From contig JAJZRF010000001.1 in assembly GCA_021847425.1 (NCBI GenBank), positions 1-64,000 on the forward strand: a DNA stretch of 64,000 nucleotides. Reading direction: 5' to 3'. This stretch comes from Deltaproteobacteria bacterium. Its GTDB lineage: Bacteria; Desulfobacterota; Desulfobulbia; Desulfobulbales; Desulfurivibrionaceae. Shown in pieces: positions 7,873 to 19,013 of the stretch. Numbering within the stretch: position 1 is the stretch's first letter; each line of letters starts with the position of its first letter. The notes under the pieces are model-generated. The model was not told the origin of the DNA. It was given only the letters and a program-made list of their open reading frames with translations, and did not search any database. A program made the translations under genes and the position numbers.

Positions 7873-10800
7873 TCCGGGCCTCCGTCTTCAAGGGCGGCGA
7901 GGAGCCTTTCTGCAAGTTGCAGGGCCTGCCTGAATTGATAGTTTCCAATGGCCCTGACCAGGTCATTTTTCTCAAGCTGCAGCGGGACAGGCCACTTGCT
8001 TCGGCTGATTTTCGCGACATGCTCGGCGCACTGGACCGGCCGATGGGCCTGGAGGTCGGGAAGCATGGCCGTGAGAAGACCCCGCAGCCGGACCGGATCG
8101 ATGGATGCCCCGGACAGGTCTGTCCGGGGAGAAGGTGGCGCTGGGGGAAGATGCGTCTGCAATGCCTGGATAAGGGCGGCATGTCCTGACTTGAAGGCAG
8201 CAAGCAGCTCGGGGGGGATCTGTTGTGCCTGGCAACCCTTTTCCAGTGCCACCGTAAGCCCGAAGAGTTCCTGGGCGCAGATGGTCCCCGCCACCCCCTT
8301 CAGGGTATGGAGCGCCCGGCCGGCCTCGTCCCAATGCCGTTGCCCAAGAAGCGCGGAGATGGACTCCGCCGCGGTTGCATAGTTTTCAGCAAACTGACAC
8401 AAGATGTTCCGATAGAGGCGGGCATCGCCGATGCGTTCCAGGCCGAGCGCCAGATCAATGCCGGGGATTTCCGCTGGCAGCGGTGCGTCCCCGGCGGACA
8501 TCTCGTCTGACAGCCGGGCGATCTCTTCCGGTCTCTCCTTGGAGGGAATCCACTTTGCCATGGTGGCGAAAAGGGTTTTCGGATCAATGGGCTTGGTGAG
8601 ATGGTCGTTCATGCCGGCCCCAAGGCTGAGCGCCTCATCGCCCTTGATGGCATGGGCGGTCATGGCCACGATGGGCAGGTCCGTCAGCCTTGCCACCCCG
8701 CTGCCCCTGATGCGCCTGGTGGCCTCAAGGCCATCCATGCCCGGCAGCTGGATATCCATGAGCACCAGATCGTACTCGTTTTGCAGCACCATGGCCAGGG
8801 CGGCTTCGCCATTGCCGGCGATCTCCACCACAACCCCCGCCCGCTCCAGGATCTCCCGGGCCACCTGTTGATTGATCAGGTTGTCCTCGACCAGCAGAAT
8901 CCGCGCTCCTTTTACCTGAAGCCTGTGGGCACCGCTTTCCGGCTCCCCAGCCATTGCGGCACCCTTGGGAAGGCCGGAGCCGTACAACTCCATGATTGCC
9001 TCAAACAGGCCGGACCTGCTCACCGGTTTGGTGATCACCCTGTCGCAGCCTGCCTCGAGACAACGGCCGATGACCTCCTCGATCCTGGTTGAGGTGAGCA
9101 CCAGAATCTTGGGTTGGCCGGTGGCAGGTTGCCCTTTCCGTATCGCCCGGGCCACCTTCTCGCCATTCAAGCCCGGCAAGCAGTAGTCAAGCAGGATAAG
9201 GTCGAAGGGAGCCTCACCCCCTCTCCGGTGCAGGATATCCAAGCACGCTTCGCCGCTGGCCGCCGCCTCCACCGTGAAAAAGAACGACTCCAGCGCCCTT
9301 TGCAGGATGGCGCGGGTGGTGGGGTTGTCTTCCACCACCAGCACCCGGAGGTTCCGCCGGTCCGGGTGGGGGAGGAGTGGAGCCGCAGGTTCCGGCGCTT
9401 CGGCAAGGGTCGCGGTGAAGGCAAAGGTGCTGCCCTGGCCCGGTGCGCTTTCCACCCGGAATTCCCCGCCCATCAGTTCGACCAGCCGTTTGCTGATGGC
9501 CAGCCCCAGGCCGGTGCCGCCGTGGGTTCTGCTGATGGAGCCATCACCCTGGCTGAAGGGGGTGAAGAGCCTGGCGAGCTGTTCCCCGCTGATCCCCATG
9601 CCGGTGTCGCGGACGGAAAATTGCAGGATCAACCGGCCGGAGGTGCGCTTCTGGACGGAGATTCCCACCACGACCTCGCCCTGGTCGGTGAACTTGATGG
9701 CGTTGTTGGTGAGGTTGAGCAGTACCTGCCCCAACCGTACCGAGTCGCCGACAAGGCGGTCCGGCACATCGGGGGCCACGCTGAACATGAACTCCACCCC
9801 CTTTTCCTGGGCCTTGAGAGCGGTGATGCCGGCAAGGTCGTCCAGCACCCGCTCCAGGGAAAAGGGATGGGGATCGAGCTCCAGTTTTTGCGCCTCGATC
9901 TTGGAAAAATCCAGAATATCGTTGATCACGCGCAGGAGGTTATTCCCGGAGACGGCGATCTTGGAGAGATAATCGCGCAACTCTGGCGACAGCTCCATCT
10001 CCAGAGCCAGGTGGCTGAGGCCGATGATGGCGTTCATGGGGGTTCTGATCTCATGGCTCATGCGGGCCAGGAAATCGCTCTTGGCCCGGTTGGCCTTCTG
10101 AGCCTCGTCCCGCGCCAGGAGAATGGCCTCTTCCGCCTCCTTTCTGGCGGAGATATCGTTGACCAGCCCCACGGCATGCCATTTCCCCTTGATCAGCAGC
10201 GCCGAGATGGAGAGTTCCGCCGGAAATTCGCTCCCGTCCTTGCGCAGCGCGCTCAGCTCCACCTGATTGCCAACTATGGCGCCTACTCCGTTTTGGCTGA
10301 AGCGCGCAAAGTTTTCCTGGAAGCTTTTCCGGTAGAGGGGCGGCGCGATCAGCCGGTGCAGATCCTGGCCAAGGGCTTCGTCCCGGGACCAACCGAAGAT
10401 CTCCTCCGCCGCCTTGTTCCAGAAGGTGATATGGCCATCGCTGTCCATCATGACAATGGCGTTCAGGGCGGCGGCGGCGATACTCGCCAGTATCTCGGTG
10501 CGCTCCTGCAGGGCATCGGTCAGGTTTTTCCGTTCGCTGATGTCCTCCTTGATCGCGATGTAGCTGACCACCGTGCCGTCGTTGCCGGTAACCGGGGCGA
10601 TGATGACATGCTCCCAGAAGAGGGCGCCATCCTTCTTGCGGTTGCATATCTCGCCCTGCCAGGTTTTGCCGGCGGAGATGGTCTGCCAGAGTTCACGATA
10701 AAATGCCGGAGGGTGTACCCCCGACTTGAGGGAGCTGGGTTTCTTGCCGACCACCTCGGCCTGCGCGTACCCGGTGACCGCGCTGAAGAAGGGGTTGGCG

Positions 10801-12518
10801 TACTCGATGTATCCTCCGGGATCGGTGATGACGATGGAGAGGGGGCTCTGTTCAATGGCCTTGTAAAGCCGCTTGAGTTGTTCCTCGTAGAGCTTCCGCT
10901 CACTGACATCCTCGACCGTGGGCAAAAAGTAGCGGGGATCGCCGTTTTCATCCCTGACCAACCGGATGGTGGTTCTGCCCCAGATAATGTCCCGGTCCTT
11001 GCGGATATACTTCTTATCCGCTCCGGACACTCCCAGGTCCCCGGCCAGGACGCGCTCCAGGTGTTTGAGGCAACCCTCCCTGTCGTCCGGGGGCATGAGA
11101 TCGGGAAAGGCACGGGAGAGCAATTCCTCCTCGGAGTATCCGATCATCCGGCAGAACTCCTCGTTGGCCGTGATGATCTCCCCCTTGAGTCCGAGCAACG
11201 CGGCGCCGAACGGCGCCTTGTTGAAGGTAAGCTGCAACCGGGCCTCGCTTTCCCGCAGGGTCCTGTTGGCAGCCTCCAGCTCCTCGGTGCGCGTCCGCAC
11301 CTCTTCTTCAAGCTGGGTCGCATGATCGGCCTGCGCCTTTTCCCGCAGATCCCTTTCCTCGATGCGGCTGAAGGCGATGGACAGCTGGTCGGCGATGATA
11401 TTGCAGAGGTTGACATCCTCTTCTTCCCAGAACCGTGTCTTCCCCTGTACCGACAGGACAAGGACGCCGACGGTCTTTCCTGCCTGTCTGATGGGAAAAT
11501 TGAGCATGGAGCGGATATCAAGCGGCTTGAGATAGTCTCCCGCGAACTTCCGGAGCAGGGGATGGGTCTGGACATCTTCGGCAACGATGGGGGCTTCCCC
11601 TTTTTTGATGGTCTCAAGGTACCGGGGGAACTCCTCGCCGGCAATGACCGCTTCCCGCGAAAACCGCCCGGTGGCCAACTCATACAGGCAACAACACCCC
11701 AGCCGGGCGCCATCCCCGAGGAACATCCACACAGAGACCCGGTTCACCATCAGATGTTCGGCCAGCCAGGAGGTGATCATCTCGTACACCGGCTCCATGG
11801 CGGCGGTGTCCCGGCAGAAACGGCTGAGCTGGGAGATGAACTGCTCCCGTTCTTTTTTTTCGGAGATGGTTTCCATGGCGTGTTTCCGCGCCAGATCATA
11901 GCGGTGGAAGACCAGAATGGTGAGCAGGGCCAGGGCCACGCTCGCCAGGATCATGCCGACCTGAATCTCCAAAAGAAAGGCCTTGTCCTGATCCCTGGAC
12001 TGCCAGAGAGATGCCTCCAGGGTATTGGTGGTATCGATCAGCCGACTGAAGGCGTCATCGTATTGCAGGGTCAGAGCGGAAGCGGCCTCGTGGCCCGCCT
12101 GGGCTTGCAGCCGTTGGTGGCCCAACAGGCGCAGGGCATTGAGTTGCGCGGTGATCTCCTGCAGAGTCCCCTCAAATCCTGCCGGGGAATAGTGATGGAT
12201 CAGTGACTCCTCCCTGTTGGATATGGGCAGCAGACGGGCCTGCTCGATGGCCCAGTCCAGCCGTTCCTCGACTGCTTCGGGATTCTCCTCCCGATTCCCC
12301 CCCAGGATGCGCTCGAGGGCGAGGTGGGCCGAGGTGGCGCTGCCACGCAGGTTGCTGAGGTATTGAAGCTGTTTTTTGTGGAACTGCCCCAAGGTGCTGG
12401 TGAAAAAAACGCTGAAGACCTGCATGGAGATGATGGCGAGAAGAAAAAGCGCCGCAACGATACGTCTCAGCCAGAGGGAGATAAAGGTCCGATCCTTGAT
12501 GGAGGGAGGGGCGGGCAT
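7869..12518 (-). CDS. Large membrane-bound hybrid histidine kinase (GAF, 3x PAS, HisKA, HATPase, 2x receiver, HPt)
   Basis: About 1,549 residues. Order: membrane segment near 18-40, extracytoplasmic sensor of about 150 residues, second membrane segment near 188-210, GAF domain (about 235-385), three PAS domains (about 420-805), HisKA with the phospho-histidine in [16 protein letters not shown], HATPase with the G boxes GISGEQL and GGTGLGLAI, two receivers ([14 protein letters not shown] and [14 protein letters not shown]) and a C-terminal HPt ([12 protein letters not shown]). It thus carries a complete phosphorelay in one chain. ATG at 12518 is preferred to an upstream TTG at 12539 because GAAGGA lies at correct spacing before the ATG. 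The HD-GYP regulator is coupled downstream, so the signal probably sets cyclic-di-GMP level. The input signal is unknown. Confidence 0.92.
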   Translation of the reverse strand: MPAPPSIKDRTFISLWLRRIVAALFLLAIISMQVFSVFFTSTLGQFHKKQLQYLSNLRGSATSAHLALERILGGNREENPEAVEERLDWAIEQARLLPISNREESLIHHYSPAGFEGTLQEITAQLNALRLLGHQRLQAQAGHEAASALTLQYDDAFSRLIDTTNTLEASLWQSRDQDKAFLLEIQVGMILASVALALLTILVFHRYDLARKHAMETISEKKEREQFISQLSRFCRDTAAMEPVYEMITSWLAEHLMVNRVSVWMFLGDGARLGCCCLYELATGRFSREAVIAGEEFPRYLETIKKGEAPIVAEDVQTHPLLRKFAGDYLKPLDIRSMLNFPIRQAGKTVGVLVLSVQGKTRFWEEEDVNLCNIIADQLSIAFSRIEERDLREKAQADHATQLEEEVRTRTEELEAANRTLRESEARLQLTFNKAPFGAALLGLKGEIITANEEFCRMIGYSEEELLSRAFPDLMPPDDREGCLKHLERVLAGDLGVSGADKKYIRKDRDIIWGRTTIRLVRDENGDPRYFLPTVEDVSERKLYEEQLKRLYKAIEQSPLSIVITDPGGYIEYANPFFSAVTGYAQAEVVGKKPSSLKSGVHPPAFYRELWQTISAGKTWQGEICNRKKDGALFWEHVIIAPVTGNDGTVVSYIAIKEDISERKNLTDALQERTEILASIAAAALNAIVMMDSDGHITFWNKAAEEIFGWSRDEALGQDLHRLIAPPLYRKSFQENFARFSQNGVGAIVGNQVELSALRKDGSEFPAELSISALLIKGKWHAVGLVNDISARKEAEEAILLARDEAQKANRAKSDFLARMSHEIRTPMNAIIGLSHLALEMELSPELRDYLSKIAVSGNNLLRVINDILDFSKIEAQKLELDPHPFSLERVLDDLAGITALKAQEKGVEFMFSVAPDVPDRLVGDSVRLGQVLLNLTNNAIKFTDQGEVVVGISVQKRTSGRLILQFSVRDTGMGISGEQLARLFTPFSQGDGSISRTHGGTGLGLAISKRLVELMGGEFRVESAPGQGSTFAFTATLAEAPEPAAPLLPHPDRRNLRVLVVEDNPTTRAILQRALESFFFTVEAAASGEACLDILHRRGGEAPFDLILLDYCLPGLNGEKVARAIRKGQPATGQPKILVLTSTRIEEVIGRCLEAGCDRVITKPVSRSGLFEAIMELYGSGLPKGAAMAGEPESGAHRLQVKGARILLVEDNLINQQVAREILERAGVVVEIAGNGEAALAMVLQNEYDLVLMDIQLPGMDGLEATRRIRGSGVARLTDLPIVAMTAHAIKGDEALSLGAGMNDHLTKPIDPKTLFATMAKWIPSKERPEEIARLSDEMSAGDAPLPAEIPGIDLALGLERIGDARLYRNILCQFAENYATAAESISALLGQRHWDEAGRALHTLKGVAGTICAQELFGLTVALEKGCQAQQIPPELLAAFKSGHAALIQALQTHLPPAPPSPRTDLSGASIDPVRLRGLLTAMLPDLQAHRPVQCAEHVAKISRSKWPVPLQLEKNDLVRAIGNYQFRQALQLAERLLAALEDGGPE

Positions 12519-12731
12519 GTCGAATCCTTCGGTTGTCAATGGGGTTCAGGGGCTGGCCCCCTTGCATTGCTTAGTAATTATAATAAATTATGCTCTATAC
12601 CCCCCTGATTGTGCAAGACCTCTCTGGCCGGTAATTTTTTTACTCGACCACAACCGGCACGGCGTGTAGATTTGGGGGCTGTCCCCCAGGGGGGATAAAG
12701 ACAACGGCACATTTCCAGGGAGCGCTACCCC

Positions 12732-14234
12732 ATGCAACGAGAACGGATCCGGGTCGCCCTGCTCTACCGAGGGCCGCAGCATGAGGGGAGGGATGATTTT
12801 TCCTCCTTTGTCCCCATCGGTCTCTTTAATGTCTTGAAAAGCCTGCGCGATGCCGGCTACGACGCCAGCCTGCACAATCTTTCCGCCACCCCCCGCGCCG
12901 ATCTTGCCGGGGCCATACACGACACCGGCGCCAACGCCTTTCTGATCTCCGCCTTCTTCGGCTGCCACCATGAGGCATTCACTCTCGCCCGGGCCGTCAA
13001 GAAACAGCCGGGCACCATGGTGGTCATGGGCGGGCCGCTTACCGTCCTGGGAAGCGCTATACTCGAAGAGGTGGAGGAGATCGACTTTCTGATCCGCGGC
13101 GAGGGGGAAAAAGCGGCGGTGGCGCTGCTCGATGCATTTTTTCTTGGGAATGGCCCGATTTCCGGGGTACAGGGTGCGATCTTCCGCACCTCGGCCGGGA
13201 TCAGGGCGATTCCCCCCAGGCTGCTGGCTGATATCGACCGCTGCTTCTTTCTGCCCTCCGAGGTGATGGGCCACTGCCACGGGGTTCAGCCGGAAAACTT
13301 TGCCATCCTCATCTCCTCCCGGGGCTGTCCCTACCGCTGCGCCTTCTGCTCTTCCACGGCGCTCTGGCAGAACCGGGTCCGCCACCACAAAGTGGATCTG
13401 CTGCTCAGCTACCTCGTCGATCTCCGCGCTGCAACCGGAGCCATCTATTTCAGCCTGCGGGACGAAAATTTCCTGGTCAACCAAACCCATGTCCGGGAAT
13501 TCACCGCAGCCCTCAGACAAAGCGGCCTCCACTACCTTTGGAACGCCCAAGGCTCTCCCCACCTCCTTGATGACGACCTGGCCCGCACCCTGGCCGAGGC
13601 TGGCTGCGATCAGCTCCAGATGGGAATCGAGGCCATTCCGCCCCGTTTGGCGGAGATGCTCAATAAACAGGGCTCTCCCGCCCGGACCGCAAAGGCGATC
13701 ACCACCTTGCGCCGTCAGGCCATCCGGCCTTTCGGCTATTTCATCTACGGAATGGACGAGACCGAGGCCGAGGGTGCGGAGACCCTCGACTTTATCCGCC
13801 ATTCCGGCCTGCTTGATGCGGTGGCTTCGCCTCTTGTCCTGTATCCGGGCACCGCGCTTGCCCAGAAGGTGGAGGTGCACCGTTTTTTTGCCAAGGGCGA
13901 GGTGCTTTTTTATTCCCCCGCCTCGGCGCGGAAATGGAAAAAGAAATACCGGCAGGCACTGGCCGGACTCCATGACAGGGAAGGATTTCAGCGGGAAGAG
14001 GTTGCTCCGGGGGAAAGGCCGCATCTGGTCCGGACCGTCGCCCGCCATTTTCAGCTGCTGGAGCATGGGGATCTGGCCGGGGCGGAAAAAATCCTGCTGA
14101 CCCTTACCGCCAAAGAGCCGGACAACCCTTGGGGATTTGAACTTCTCTCCCGTTTGTACGAAGAGCTTGGCGACAAACGAAAAGTTGCGGCCATGCGTCG
14201 GCAACTCCGTCTGCTGACCGGGCTTTCCGCCTGA
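12732..14234 (+). CDS. B12-binding-domain radical SAM protein
   Basis: 500 residues. Residues 5-150 form a cobalamin-binding Rossmann-like region (PIGLFNVLKSLRDAGYDASL, VVMGGPLTVLGSAILEE, IDFLIRGEGEKA). The radical SAM motif is CPYRCAFC in SSRGCPYRCAFCSSTALW (near residue 200), followed by GIEAIPPRLAEMLNK and FGYFIYGMDETEAEG. The last 80 residues (HLVRTVARHFQLLEHGDLAGAEKIL) look like a TPR-type repeat. The class includes methyltransferases and ring-forming enzymes; the substrate cannot be told. It stands alone, divergent from the kinase operon and convergent with mltG. Confidence 0.88.
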   Translation: MQRERIRVALLYRGPQHEGRDDFSSFVPIGLFNVLKSLRDAGYDASLHNLSATPRADLAGAIHDTGANAFLISAFFGCHHEAFTLARAVKKQPGTMVVMGGPLTVLGSAILEEVEEIDFLIRGEGEKAAVALLDAFFLGNGPISGVQGAIFRTSAGIRAIPPRLLADIDRCFFLPSEVMGHCHGVQPENFAILISSRGCPYRCAFCSSTALWQNRVRHHKVDLLLSYLVDLRAATGAIYFSLRDENFLVNQTHVREFTAALRQSGLHYLWNAQGSPHLLDDDLARTLAEAGCDQLQMGIEAIPPRLAEMLNKQGSPARTAKAITTLRRQAIRPFGYFIYGMDETEAEGAETLDFIRHSGLLDAVASPLVLYPGTALAQKVEVHRFFAKGEVLFYSPASARKWKKKYRQALAGLHDREGFQREEVAPGERPHLVRTVARHFQLLEHGDLAGAEKILLTLTAKEPDNPWGFELLSRLYEELGDKRKVAAMRRQLRLLTGLSA

Positions 14235-14236
14235 AC

Positions 14237-15295
14237 TCAGCGGTTGCCGCGGCTTTTCTGGTACTTGCAGACGGCCCGGTTATGCTCGGGCAGATCGCAG
14301 GAAAAATAATGGGTTCCGTCATTTTTTGAGACGAAATAGAGGTAGGATTCCGCGGCGGGGTGCAGCACCGCAACGATGGAGGCGCGGCCCGGATTGGCGA
14401 TGGGGCCCGGGGGCAACCCGTTGATCAGATAGGTGTTGTACGGGGTGGGCGTCTCCAGGTCTTTCCTGGTGAGATTGCCGTCAAAATCGGCAAGGCCGTA
14501 GATCACGGTGGGGTCGGTCTGCAGCCGCATACCCAGCCGCAACCGATTTAGAAAAACCCCGGCTATGCGGGGCCGCTCTTCCGGGACAGCGGTTTCCTTT
14601 TCCACGATGGAGGCCAGGGTGAGCACCTGGTGGGGAGAAAGGTCAAGGGGGTTATCGCGCAGACCGCCCAGTTCCTGCCGCACCTTTCTGCCCCGCTCAA
14701 CCATCAACCCGATAATCTCCTTCGGGTCCTGGCCGCGCACCAGCTGATAGGTGTCCGGAAACAGGTAGCCCTCCAGGCTTGCGGCCACCACCCCATAACG
14801 GGCCAGCATTTCCGGATCGCGCATCAGCTTCAGAAAGAGTTCCCGCTCTCCCCAGCCGCCCTTGGCCAGGATATCGGCAAGCTGATACATGTTGGCGCCT
14901 TCCGGGATGGTGACCGACCAGCGCACGGTGGACCCGGCGGCAAGCGTACAGAGGATTTGATAGGGGGTTTGTCCGGGAGTGAACAGATACTCTCCGGCCT
15001 GCAACCGCTGGCTGAGCCGGGAAACCCTGGCAAGATAATAAAATCCGCGTCCCGGCGGGATCACCCCGTTTTCGACAAGAATCTTCTCTATCCCGGCAAG
15101 GCTTGTTTTGGCAGGAATCAGAACATGCGGGTTAGCCCCTGCCCGCATGGGCACGGGGGTTACAGCATAGGACCAAAGCCAGAGCCCAAACCCGGCCACC
15201 CCCAGAAAGGCAACGGCGCACAGCCAGATGGCCAGGCGCCGGATGGTGCCGGGCCGGTGTTGGCCTTTTTTCAGGAACTCCCTTCCCTGACCCAA
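14237..15295 (-). CDS. mltG: Endolytic murein transglycosylase MltG (YceG-like)
   Basis: 352 residues. One N-terminal membrane helix (about 20-45), then the YceG fold with IPEGANMYQLADILA, SLEGYLFPDTYQL, the catalytic glutamate in LTLASIVEKETAVPEERP, GMRLQTDPTVIYGL and TPYNTYLINGLPPGPIANPG. It cleaves nascent glycan strands at the inner membrane and helps end peptidoglycan chains. It lies 62 bases after lon on the same strand and may be read from the lon promoter. The TTG start at 15295 has a moderate GGGAG site ten bases upstream; a few residues of uncertainty remain at the N-terminus. Confidence 0.95.
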   Translation of the reverse strand: MGQGREFLKKGQHRPGTIRRLAIWLCAVAFLGVAGFGLWLWSYAVTPVPMRAGANPHVLIPAKTSLAGIEKILVENGVIPPGRGFYYLARVSRLSQRLQAGEYLFTPGQTPYQILCTLAAGSTVRWSVTIPEGANMYQLADILAKGGWGERELFLKLMRDPEMLARYGVVAASLEGYLFPDTYQLVRGQDPKEIIGLMVERGRKVRQELGGLRDNPLDLSPHQVLTLASIVEKETAVPEERPRIAGVFLNRLRLGMRLQTDPTVIYGLADFDGNLTRKDLETPTPYNTYLINGLPPGPIANPGRASIVAVLHPAAESYLYFVSKNDGTHYFSCDLPEHNRAVCKYQKSRGNR

Positions 15296-15357
15296 AAACA
15301 GTATCTCCCGCGGATTTTCACAATGAGGCGAGCAATTGCGCCATGCCTTCCCCAGCC

Positions 15358-17739
15358 TTAGAGCTTGTCCGTAAACACCATGGAAAGAATCCGGTCCATG
15401 TTCTTCACGGGGACAAACTTGATCTTCTTGCGGAGATCCTCGGGAATCTCCACCAGATCCTTCTTGTTCTGCTCCGGGATGATCACCGTGGTGATCCCGG
15501 CCCGGAGGGCCGCCAGGGCCTTCTCCTTGAGGCCGCCGATGGGCAGCACCCGGCCCCGCAGGGTGATCTCCCCGGTCATGGCCACATCCTGGCGCACCTT
15601 TTTCCGGGAAAGCGCCGAATACATGGCCGTGGCGATGGTCACCCCGGCGGACGGCCCGTCCTTGGGAATGGCGCCGGCCGGCACATGCACATGGATGTCG
15701 ATCTCCTCGAAATAATTATCGGCGAGCTTGAGCTTTTTCAGGCGTGAGCGGCAGAAGCTCAAGGCGGCCTGGGCCGACTCCTTCATCACATCGCCCAGCT
15801 GGCCGGTCATGGTCAGGTTGCCGCGGCCCTTCAAGATGGAAATCTCGATATAGAGGATCTCCCCGCCCACCTCGGTCCAGGCAAGGCCGGTGGCCATGCC
15901 CGGCTGGTCGATGATCTCGGTTTCCGATTCGGGCGTGAACTTGGGCGGGCCAAGATACTTGCTCAGGGTCCGGTCCGTGAGGGGGAAAGGCCCCTTGGCC
16001 CCTTCCGCGACCCTCCGGGCGTTTTTCCGGCAGATGGTGCCGATCTCCCGCTCCAGGTTCCGCACACCCGCTTCCCTGGTGTAATTGGTGATGATCCTGG
16101 CCAGCACCCCGTCGTCAAACTGGACCTGCTTGGCGGTGACGCCGTTTTCCCCAAGCTGGCGGGGCACCAGATAGCGGCGGGCAATCTCGACCTTCTCCTC
16201 CAGAGTATAGCCGGCCAGACGGATCACCTCCATCCGGTCATAGAGCGGGGCCGGAATGGTGTCCGCCATGTTGGCGGTGGTGATGAACATAACCTTGGAA
16301 AGATCAAAGGGCATATTGAGGTAATGGTCGGTGAAATCAACGTTCTGGGCCGGGTCCAGCACCTCAAGCAGGGCGGAGGACGGGTCGCCCCGGTAGTCGG
16401 CGCCGACCTTGTCGATCTCGTCGAACATGAACACCGGGTTGTTGGCCCCCGCGGTTTTCAACCCTTGGATAATCCTCCCCGGCATGGCGCCGATATAGGT
16501 GCGCCGATGGCCGCGGATCTCGGCCTCGTCGTGCATGCCGCCCAGGGAAATACGGTGGAATTTGCGGCCCATGGCCCGGGCGATGGACTGGCCCAGCGAG
16601 GTCTTGCCCACCCCGGGCGGGCCGACAAAACAGAGGATCGGCCCCTTGGTCGTCTTGTTCAGCGACCGCACGGCCAGATATTCGAGGATACGCTCCTTGA
16701 CCTTTTCCAGCCCGTAATGATCCTCGTCCAGCACCGCCTTGGCGAGCTTGAGATCAATCCGGTCCTTGGTGCCCTTGCGCCAGGGCAGGTCGAGAATCCA
16801 GTCGATATAGGTGCGGACAATGGAGGCCTCCGAGGCGTCGGGGTGCATGGTTTCCAGCCTTTTCAGCTGCTTGGCCGCTTCCTTCTTGACCTCGGGCGGC
16901 ATCCGGCATTTGGCCAGCTTATCCCGCAACTCTTCCATCTCCTGGGAACGGTCGTCGATGTCGCCCAGCTCTTTTTTCAGGGCCTGCAACTGCTCGCGCA
17001 GGTAATACTCCCGCTGGGTGCGGCTCATCTCCTCCTTGGCTTCGGACTGAATCTTGGCCTGCATGGTGGAGACTTCCAGCTCTTTCTGCAGATACTCGGC
17101 CACCTTTTTCAGGCGCAGGGCAGGGTCAAAGGTTTCCAGCACCGACTGGGACTCGGAAACCCGCAACTGCAGGTTGGAGACCACCAGATCGGCAAGCCTC
17201 CCCGGCTCCTCCACGTTGTTCAGGATAACCATGAGATCGGAAGACATGATGCCCTTGAGCGAGAGGATTTTCTCCGTCTGCTCGCGGACATTGCGCATCA
17301 GCGCCTCCATCTCCACCGAGACCTCGCCCACCTCTTCGTCCTGGATCAGCTCGATCCGGGCGATATGATGGGGCTCTTCCTGGACAAAGGATTCGACCCG
17401 CGCCTTGCGCAAGGCCTGAACCAGAACCTTGAGACGGCCGTCCGGCAGCTTGAGGGTGCGCATGATCATGCAGACCATGCCCACATCATACATATCCTCG
17501 GACTGGGGCTCGTCCAGGGAGGCGTCCTTCTGGGTAACGAGCATGAGGAGCTTGTCCTTGCTCATGGCGTCGTTGACCGCGCCCACCGAGGCAGGCCGCC
17601 CGACAAAAAGAGGGATGATCATGTAATTGAAGATAACCACATCCCGCACCGCCATGAGCGGCAATTCCCCAGGAATATCCTGCCCTTCGGGTTCATGAAA
17701 ATCGTTCAACTCCGAGGTCATGGAATCATTAATATCCAC
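15358..17739 (-). CDS. lon: ATP-dependent Lon protease
   Basis: 793 residues, normal for LonA. The N-terminal substrate domain begins [20 protein letters not shown]; the AAA+ module has Walker [14 protein letters not shown] and Walker [12 protein letters not shown]; the protease domain has the catalytic serine in [14 protein letters not shown] and the lysine in [13 protein letters not shown]. It degrades misfolded and regulatory proteins in the cytoplasm. GTG at 17739 is preferred because GGAGG lies six bases upstream; an ATG six codons inside is possible. Confidence 0.98.
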   Translation of the reverse strand: MDINDSMTSELNDFHEPEGQDIPGELPLMAVRDVVIFNYMIIPLFVGRPASVGAVNDAMSKDKLLMLVTQKDASLDEPQSEDMYDVGMVCMIMRTLKLPDGRLKVLVQALRKARVESFVQEEPHHIARIELIQDEEVGEVSVEMEALMRNVREQTEKILSLKGIMSSDLMVILNNVEEPGRLADLVVSNLQLRVSESQSVLETFDPALRLKKVAEYLQKELEVSTMQAKIQSEAKEEMSRTQREYYLREQLQALKKELGDIDDRSQEMEELRDKLAKCRMPPEVKKEAAKQLKRLETMHPDASEASIVRTYIDWILDLPWRKGTKDRIDLKLAKAVLDEDHYGLEKVKERILEYLAVRSLNKTTKGPILCFVGPPGVGKTSLGQSIARAMGRKFHRISLGGMHDEAEIRGHRRTYIGAMPGRIIQGLKTAGANNPVFMFDEIDKVGADYRGDPSSALLEVLDPAQNVDFTDHYLNMPFDLSKVMFITTANMADTIPAPLYDRMEVIRLAGYTLEEKVEIARRYLVPRQLGENGVTAKQVQFDDGVLARIITNYTREAGVRNLEREIGTICRKNARRVAEGAKGPFPLTDRTLSKYLGPPKFTPESETEIIDQPGMATGLAWTEVGGEILYIEISILKGRGNLTMTGQLGDVMKESAQAALSFCRSRLKKLKLADNYFEEIDIHVHVPAGAIPKDGPSAGVTIATAMYSALSRKKVRQDVAMTGEITLRGRVLPIGGLKEKALAALRAGITTVIIPEQNKKDLVEIPEDLRKKIKFVPVKNMDRILSMVFTDKL

Positions 17740-17764
17740 AACATGCCTCCAGGTTATATTTTAT

Positions 17765-17783
17765 CGGCAAGTCTGCCTTGCCG
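17765..17783. promoter_or_regulatory. Inverted repeat upstream of lon
   Basis: Perfect 7-base arms CGGCAAG and CTTGCCG around a 5-base loop, 26 bases before the lon start, next to an AT-rich stretch that may be the -10 region. It could be an operator or a 5' leader hairpin. No CIRCE or sigma-32 sequence is evident. The rest of the 264 bases between lon and the next gene shows no convincing gene. Confidence 0.3.
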
Positions 17784-18003
17784 GAAAGAACAAGGGGTTT
17801 AAGTTGGGCAACATAAGCACCCCTATCAATGAAGTCAAGACGATATCCGCATGGCGGGCCAGCCCGGAAATATGCTTGAAGAAATCGCTGTTTTGCACCA
17901 TAGTACCCGGTGCGTCCGGCAGAATGTTCCACACAAAACGACCGGCGCAACCGTAATAATCATGCCATGACGGCCAACAAAAAACAACCGGCAACCGACC
18001 CTG

Positions 18004-18801
18004 ATGAACCTTACAAACGCTTCTTTTTTTGATCTGAGCCGCTATGCCCACGCCTCTCTTTTCGCGGCAGGGGAATACCCCTGGCAGGCGCTGGAACGGC
18101 TGAAGAGTTATCTGGCGGAGTATCCCTGGCCGCAGGTCGCCTGGCCGCAAACCCCGGGCCCGCTCCCTGCCACCCTGATCCTCCACGACACGATGCTGAT
18201 CGAGGCCGCAGGCCTCACCATCGAATTCGGCGAGGCCACCAAGGGCAACCTCAGGGTTTTTCGCGGCGCCACCCTGCTGGAAGGGGCCAGCGTGCTCATG
18301 GCCGGGACCGTGCTGGCCGGCGGGCCGCTCAGCATCGGCAGGGGGGTGCTGGTTGAGTCCGGCGCCTTTATCAAGGGGCCGGCGATCATCGGCGATCAAA
18401 GCGAGATCCGGCAGGGCGCCTATCTCCGCGGCCACTGCCTGGTTGGCAGCCGCTGCGTGGTCGGCCATGTCACCGAGGTCAAGCACGCCATCTTCCTCGA
18501 CGACGCCAAGGCCGGGCATTTCGCCTACCTGGGCGACAGCATCCTGGGCAACGAGGTAAACCTGGGGGCAGGGACGAAACTGGCCAACCTGCGCTTCAGC
18601 GCAGGGGACGTCCTGGTGAAAACCCCGGCCGGCCCGATCAGTTCGGGGTTGCGCAAATTCGGGGCAATCCTGGGAGACAAGACCCAGACCGGCTGCAACG
18701 CGGTGACCAACCCCGGCACGGTGCTCGGGAAAAAATCCATTGTTTTGCCCAACACCACCGTGCCTTCCGGCTGGCACACCAGCAACTCGCTGATCCGGTA
18801 A
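18004..18801 (+). CDS. Left-handed beta-helix transferase, GlmU-C-terminal-like
   Basis: 265 residues. From about residue 60 the protein is built of hexapeptide turns (TLLEGASVLMAGTVLAGGPL, IGDQSEIRQGAYLRGHCLVG), then VGHVTEVKHAIFLDDAKAGH, YLGDSILGNEVNLGAGT and FGAILGDKTQTGCNAVTNPG. This matches the acyltransferase half of GlmU-like sugar-phosphate nucleotidylyl/acetyltransferases, but the N-terminal nucleotidyltransferase half is missing. The HVTEVK motif belongs to a subgroup often labelled UDP-GlcNAc diphosphorylase-like. The acceptor is unknown. Its stop codon is supplied by the first bases of the palindromic repeat that follows. Confidence 0.75.
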   Translation: MNLTNASFFDLSRYAHASLFAAGEYPWQALERLKSYLAEYPWPQVAWPQTPGPLPATLILHDTMLIEAAGLTIEFGEATKGNLRVFRGATLLEGASVLMAGTVLAGGPLSIGRGVLVESGAFIKGPAIIGDQSEIRQGAYLRGHCLVGSRCVVGHVTEVKHAIFLDDAKAGHFAYLGDSILGNEVNLGAGTKLANLRFSAGDVLVKTPAGPISSGLRKFGAILGDKTQTGCNAVTNPGTVLGKKSIVLPNTTVPSGWHTSNSLIR

Positions 18802-18958
18802 CCGTTCAGCAATGCCGCATCTGCTTCGCAGTCTCGCTCTGCGCTCGCTTAGCTGTCATCGGCCTGGTCCGCATACCGTGTGTATAGCGGACAGTCCTCT
18901 TGGTCGGCACTGCTGCCGACAATTGACACGCGCATCTGCGGCATTGCTGAACGGTTAC
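18798..18958. repeat. Palindromic intergenic element, copy 1 (161 bp)
   Basis: The ends are perfect 22-base inverted repeats (18798-18819 and 18937-18958) beginning GTAACCGTTCAGCAATGCCG. Inside are GCTGTCATCGGCCTG and two further hairpins (GTCCGC...GCGGAC and GTCGGC...GCCGAC). A related copy is at 60307-60426. No open reading frame inside suggests a transposase. It looks like a non-autonomous MITE or a structured-RNA repeat. The remaining bases to 19,013 show no gene. Confidence 0.75.
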
Positions 18959-19013
18959 TCTTCCGGAGGACGGCCGCAATTTTGGGGCACTTGGTGAATA
19001 ATTGCCTGATCCG

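Noticed and set aside
9114-12206. Open frame of 1,030 codons opposite the hybrid kinase
   Set aside because: GC-rich genes leave long antisense frames. The opposite strand shows continuous GAF, PAS and HisKA domains, and this frame shows none.
17761-17901. 46-codon minus-strand frame with a hydrophobic segment (ADIVLTSLIGVLML)
   Set aside because: Faintly like the start of FlhA, but it has no ribosome binding site, overlaps the lon promoter region and lacks support.
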